Assembly (NCBI RefSeq): GCF_001542915.1 | Contig: NZ_LNNH01000029.1 | Coordinates: 62,001-126,000 of the forward strand | Length of the DNA: 64,000 nt | Direction of reading: 5' to 3' | DNA from: Peribacillus simplex | GTDB taxonomy: Bacteria > Bacillota > Bacilli > Bacillales > DSM-1321 | In this document: positions 61,486 through 64,000 of the stretch, in pieces | Position numbering within the stretch: position 1 is the first letter of the stretch | Layout of the letters: each line of letters starts with the position of its first letter | The notes under the pieces: model-generated | What the model was told of the DNA's origin: nothing | The model's database searches: none | What the model saw: the letters and a program-made list of their open reading frames with translations, nothing else | Program-made: the position numbers and the translations under genes

Positions 61486-62373
61486 GTGCTTGAAAATCTT
61501 AAACAAAAGTTCCCCAACGCGATTTATAATAAAGCCGATACAGATGACATCTCTGAATTTGTTTGGTTCGAGGACTCAATGGGAAGCATTCTCGGCATCC
61601 CCCGCTTTGAAATCACAGCCGAGGAAACCCGTTTATTGGAGCTGCTTTTTCCGTCTTCCTTGGACCATACCCCTTTCACCACGTTTTCGGAACCATCTTG
61701 GAATGCTTTTTTAACCGAACCTAATGCACCCCTGCCTTTGACAAGCTGGGAAAACGTGCGCTTCATTCACTTCAAGCTGAGTCATGCCGATTTTTCCCGG
61801 CCTGATTTTGAAGATGCCTGCCTTGCTTTCGTGCCATCCGACGCAGCCTTGATCTGGGACAATGAGACGGAGGGAATCCTGATTGAAACGGACAAGGGTG
61901 AGGCATTATCGAATAACGACCTGCTCGCCATCTCCTCTACACTGGAAAGTGATTTTTATGTAAAGACGCGGATGTTCACCGGGCGCTTTCACCTTGTCAG
62001 CCAAGACCTTCATAACCACAGGCTTCGGGAGAAAAAATGTTTTGCCTTGGCACAAGCTGAGTTGCCGGATTTGAAGGTGACCGATTTGGCCGATATCATC
62101 CCCTACATACTATTGAATCGGCAATCTGATGCGAATACGCAGTGGTATATCAATCAGATTCTTGGCAAGACCAGGAAGGATACGGAGCTTATCAATACGA
62201 TCAAAACCTATATCGAGTGTAATTCCAATGCCACACATGCCGCCAAACAGCTTTATATACACCGGAACAGCCTGCAGTACCGGATAGACAAATTCACCGA
62301 GAGGACAGGACTCGATATAAGAAACTTTCGGCACGCATTGACTGCTTACTTGCTTATGTTATTGAATGATTGA
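61486..62373 (+). CDS. yxkF: PucR/CdaR-type helix-turn-helix regulator (YxkF-like)
   Basis: A 295-residue protein whose C-terminus (about 225-290) is the PucR-type helix-turn-helix: TYIECNSNATHAAKQLYIHR, NSLQYRIDKFTERTGLDIRN. The N-terminal part has no recognised sensor. It starts with GTG at 61486 after AAGGTG. In B. subtilis yxkF (about 297 residues) is adjacent to msmX, and the same pair is here, so it may regulate msmX or be co-regulated. Away from its B. subtilis location, so the yxkF-msmX pair has moved relative to that genome. Confidence 0.82.
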   Translation: MLENLKQKFPNAIYNKADTDDISEFVWFEDSMGSILGIPRFEITAEETRLLELLFPSSLDHTPFTTFSEPSWNAFLTEPNAPLPLTSWENVRFIHFKLSHADFSRPDFEDACLAFVPSDAALIWDNETEGILIETDKGEALSNNDLLAISSTLESDFYVKTRMFTGRFHLVSQDLHNHRLREKKCFALAQAELPDLKVTDLADIIPYILLNRQSDANTQWYINQILGKTRKDTELINTIKTYIECNSNATHAAKQLYIHRNSLQYRIDKFTERTGLDIRNFRHALTAYLLMLLND

Positions 62374-62409
62374 CTTTCCGTTTGCAAGAAAAGGATCATT
62401 ATCCATTTT

Positions 62410-62424
62410 TGTGCAATGTGCACA
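62410..62424. promoter_or_regulatory. Palindrome upstream of msmX
   Basis: TGTGCA-ATG-TGCACA, a perfect 6-3-6 palindrome, about 30 bases before a TATAGT (62453-62458) that could be the msmX -10. It may be a regulator binding site. Confidence 0.4.
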
Positions 62425-62500
62425 TACTTTTTTCTAAACTGATAGCTTAGACTATAGTTAATTGGTACAAGTAATCAGTAGTGTAAAAGGGGGATTTTTC

Positions 62501-63646
62501 ATGGCAGAGCTAGTATTGGATCATATTTTCAAGATTTATGATAAAAAGGTGACGGCTGTTAAGGATTTTAACCTTCATGTTGCCGATAAGGAATTCATTG
62601 TGTTTGTAGGACCTTCCGGCTGCGGGAAATCGACGACTTTACGGATGATTGCCGGCCTTGAGGACATCTCACAGGGTGATTTATATATCGACGGCAAACG
62701 AGTCAATGATGTACCGCCAAAAGATCGTGATATCGCTATGGTTTTCCAAAACTACGCATTATATCCCCATATGTCCGTCTATGACAATATGGCATTCGGA
62801 TTAAAACTGAGGAAAACGCCAAAAGCGGAAATTAAGCAAAGGGTCACTGAAGCGGCAAGGATCCTTGGTCTTGAAGAATATCTAAACAGAAAACCTAAAG
62901 CGCTTTCAGGCGGGCAGCGCCAACGTGTGGCACTTGGCCGTGCAATAGTAAGGGACGCAAAAGTTTTCTTGATGGATGAGCCGTTATCCAATCTTGACGC
63001 AAAACTCCGGGTCCAAATGCGCGCGGAAATAGCCAAGCTACATAAACGACTTGATACAACGACGATATATGTCACACATGACCAAACGGAAGCGATGACG
63101 ATGGCGACAAGGCTTGTCGTCATGAAGGATGGCATCATCCAACAGGTCGGTGCCCCAAAAGACGTCTATGAGAAACCGATCAACGTTTTCGTCGGAGGTT
63201 TTATTGGATCACCTGCCATGAACTTTTTCAACGGGACATTAAAAGAAGGCTTCATCAAAATGGGTGAGCAAACGTTTGAGATACCTGCAGCGAAAATGAG
63301 AATGTTGCGTGATCAAGGCTATGTTGGAAAAGATATCATCCTTGGCATCCGGCCGGAGGATTTCCATAATGAAGGTGAATACTTCACGGATTCCCCGAAT
63401 GCCCTATTCAAAACCCACATCGATGTGGCAGAACTCATGGGGGCGGAAATCATGCTTTACTCCACGCTTGAAGGACAGGACTTCGTTGCACGGGTAGATG
63501 CCAAAAATATCATTCATGCAGGCGAAAAAATCGAGCTTGCCCTCGATATGAATAAAGCCCACTTTTTCGATAAAGGAAGCGAACACCGCATTTTTGTCGA
63601 AGAGGACGAACAGATGCAGGAAGGTTTGAAATTGTCTGCTAACTAA
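62501..63646 (+). CDS. msmX: Multi-sugar ABC transporter ATP-binding protein
   Basis: A 381-residue MsmX/UgpC-type ATPase. In B. subtilis MsmX powers several carbohydrate importers. Walker A GPSGCGKST (about 37), signature LSGGQRQRVA, Walker B FLMDEPLSNLDA, switch YVTHDQTEA, and a C-terminal OB (TOBE) domain (about 240-381). The ATG at 62501 follows AAGGGGG; the ORF opens earlier at 62462. No permease gene is near, as expected for a shared ATPase. Confidence 0.93.
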   Translation: MAELVLDHIFKIYDKKVTAVKDFNLHVADKEFIVFVGPSGCGKSTTLRMIAGLEDISQGDLYIDGKRVNDVPPKDRDIAMVFQNYALYPHMSVYDNMAFGLKLRKTPKAEIKQRVTEAARILGLEEYLNRKPKALSGGQRQRVALGRAIVRDAKVFLMDEPLSNLDAKLRVQMRAEIAKLHKRLDTTTIYVTHDQTEAMTMATRLVVMKDGIIQQVGAPKDVYEKPINVFVGGFIGSPAMNFFNGTLKEGFIKMGEQTFEIPAAKMRMLRDQGYVGKDIILGIRPEDFHNEGEYFTDSPNALFKTHIDVAELMGAEIMLYSTLEGQDFVARVDAKNIIHAGEKIELALDMNKAHFFDKGSEHRIFVEEDEQMQEGLKLSAN

Positions 63647-63652
63647 ACATAA

Positions 63653-63686
63653 AAAAAATACCCGTTCATGAACGGGTATTTTTTTA
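63653..63686. terminator. Bidirectional terminator after msmX
   Basis: AATACCCGTTCA and TGAACGGGTATT flanked by A and T runs, between the convergent msmX and zinc-ribbon genes. Confidence 0.9.
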
Positions 63687-63712
63687 TGTTTAGCCGGGAT
63701 TCAAGGACTCTC

Positions 63713-63955
63713 CTATTCCTGAACCAATACCACTTCATCATGTCCGCATTCAGGGCATTTCATAAGGTGTGGACATTGGCCTTTTTGTAAGGATTGGGGG
63801 TAGCCGTCATTTAGCTTAAGTGTATCGATATCCATATAAGCACTGTATTCATCAGCGTAATCCATGAATTTCCCTTTATCGTCAAGATCATTGCCGCATT
63901 CGGGGCAATTCACATGGATTTTTCTCAGACCGTTGCAAAGCGGGCATAAAGACAT
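63713..63955 (-). CDS. Zinc-ribbon protein, unknown
   Basis: An 80-residue protein with three CxxC pairs (CPLC, CPEC, CPEC) plus CPH, suggesting two zinc-binding sites. The middle (DYADEYSAYMDIDTLKLNDG) is acidic. The ATG at 63955 has an AAAGGAGGAAA site. Conserved in bacilli as an uncharacterised zinc-finger family, in my recollection. Role unknown. Confidence 0.75.
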   Translation of the reverse strand: MSLCPLCNGLRKIHVNCPECGNDLDDKGKFMDYADEYSAYMDIDTLKLNDGYPQSLQKGQCPHLMKCPECGHDEVVLVQE

Positions 63956-64000
63956 TGTGTTTCCTCCTTTTCCAGCCTTTGATCCTTAGTATTTGTTGAT

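Overview
This window reads as chromosomal core of a low-GC, spore-forming Bacillaceae bacterium. Gene content and order follow the Bacillus subtilis comK-yhf-hem-ecs-yha-yhe region closely, although several blocks are missing or moved relative to that species. A Peribacillus (Bacillus simplex-like) host is my best guess, by inference only. I saw no rRNA, tRNA, transposase, phage or CRISPR features.

Layout. 1-2.4 kb: a partial TVP38/DedA-type membrane protein, a YhjD-like protein, the competence master regulator ComK with a small trailing ORF, and a divergent IDEAL-domain protein. 2.5-10.4 kb: YitT-type membrane protein, Ste24-like protease (yhfN), an orphan NarL-type regulator with a degenerate receiver, an HD hydrolase, acyl-CoA synthetase lcfB behind a FadR operator, lipoate ligase lplJ, yhfI and yhfH. 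10.5-14.1 kb: TetR regulator yhgD, haem genes hemH and hemE (hemY is not here) and haem monooxygenase hmoB. 14.4-27.1 kb: PAP2 phosphatase, yhaA, ecsCBA, an unexplained repeat-bearing and probably transcribed 0.5 kb stretch, hit, serC, trpP with a TRAP-binding leader, yhaH, hpr(scoC), yhaI, two YjcZ microproteins, prsA, yhaL. 27.2-34.9 kb: yhaM, a Fur-box-linked siderophore ATPase/reductase pair, then yhaO-yhaN with an extra small zincin-like gene. 35-43.4 kb: cysteine synthase, yhzD, enoyl-CoA hydratase yhaR, a second acyl-CoA synthetase, a DDAH-like protein, DinB protein, a 21-nt minisatellite, SplA-like protein, yhaX and yheA. 43.8-49.7 kb: four tandem YheC/YheD ATP-grasp genes, yheE and two small genes, one of which lies downstream of a cobalamin riboswitch. 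50-55.6 kb: two large CDP-glycerol glycerophosphotransferase-like proteins. 56.2-64 kb: MBL hydrolase, SAM riboswitch with metNIQ, a GldA/HcxA-like dehydrogenase, PucR-type regulator yxkF, sugar ABC ATPase msmX and a zinc-ribbon protein.

How it fits together. Haem synthesis (hemEH) is next to haem breakdown (hmoB). Transition-state, protease and secretion functions (hpr, ecs, prsA) cluster together. Fatty-acid use appears twice (lcfB under FadR; yhaR beside a second acyl-CoA ligase). Four RNA- or operator-level controls can be read directly: the FadR operator, the TRAP-binding leader, the cobalamin riboswitch and the SAM-I riboswitch. The least explained items are the cobalamin riboswitch ahead of an uncharacterised 79-residue gene, the repeat-bearing unit between ecsA and hit, the zincin-like gene downstream of yhaON, and the 21-nt minisatellite.
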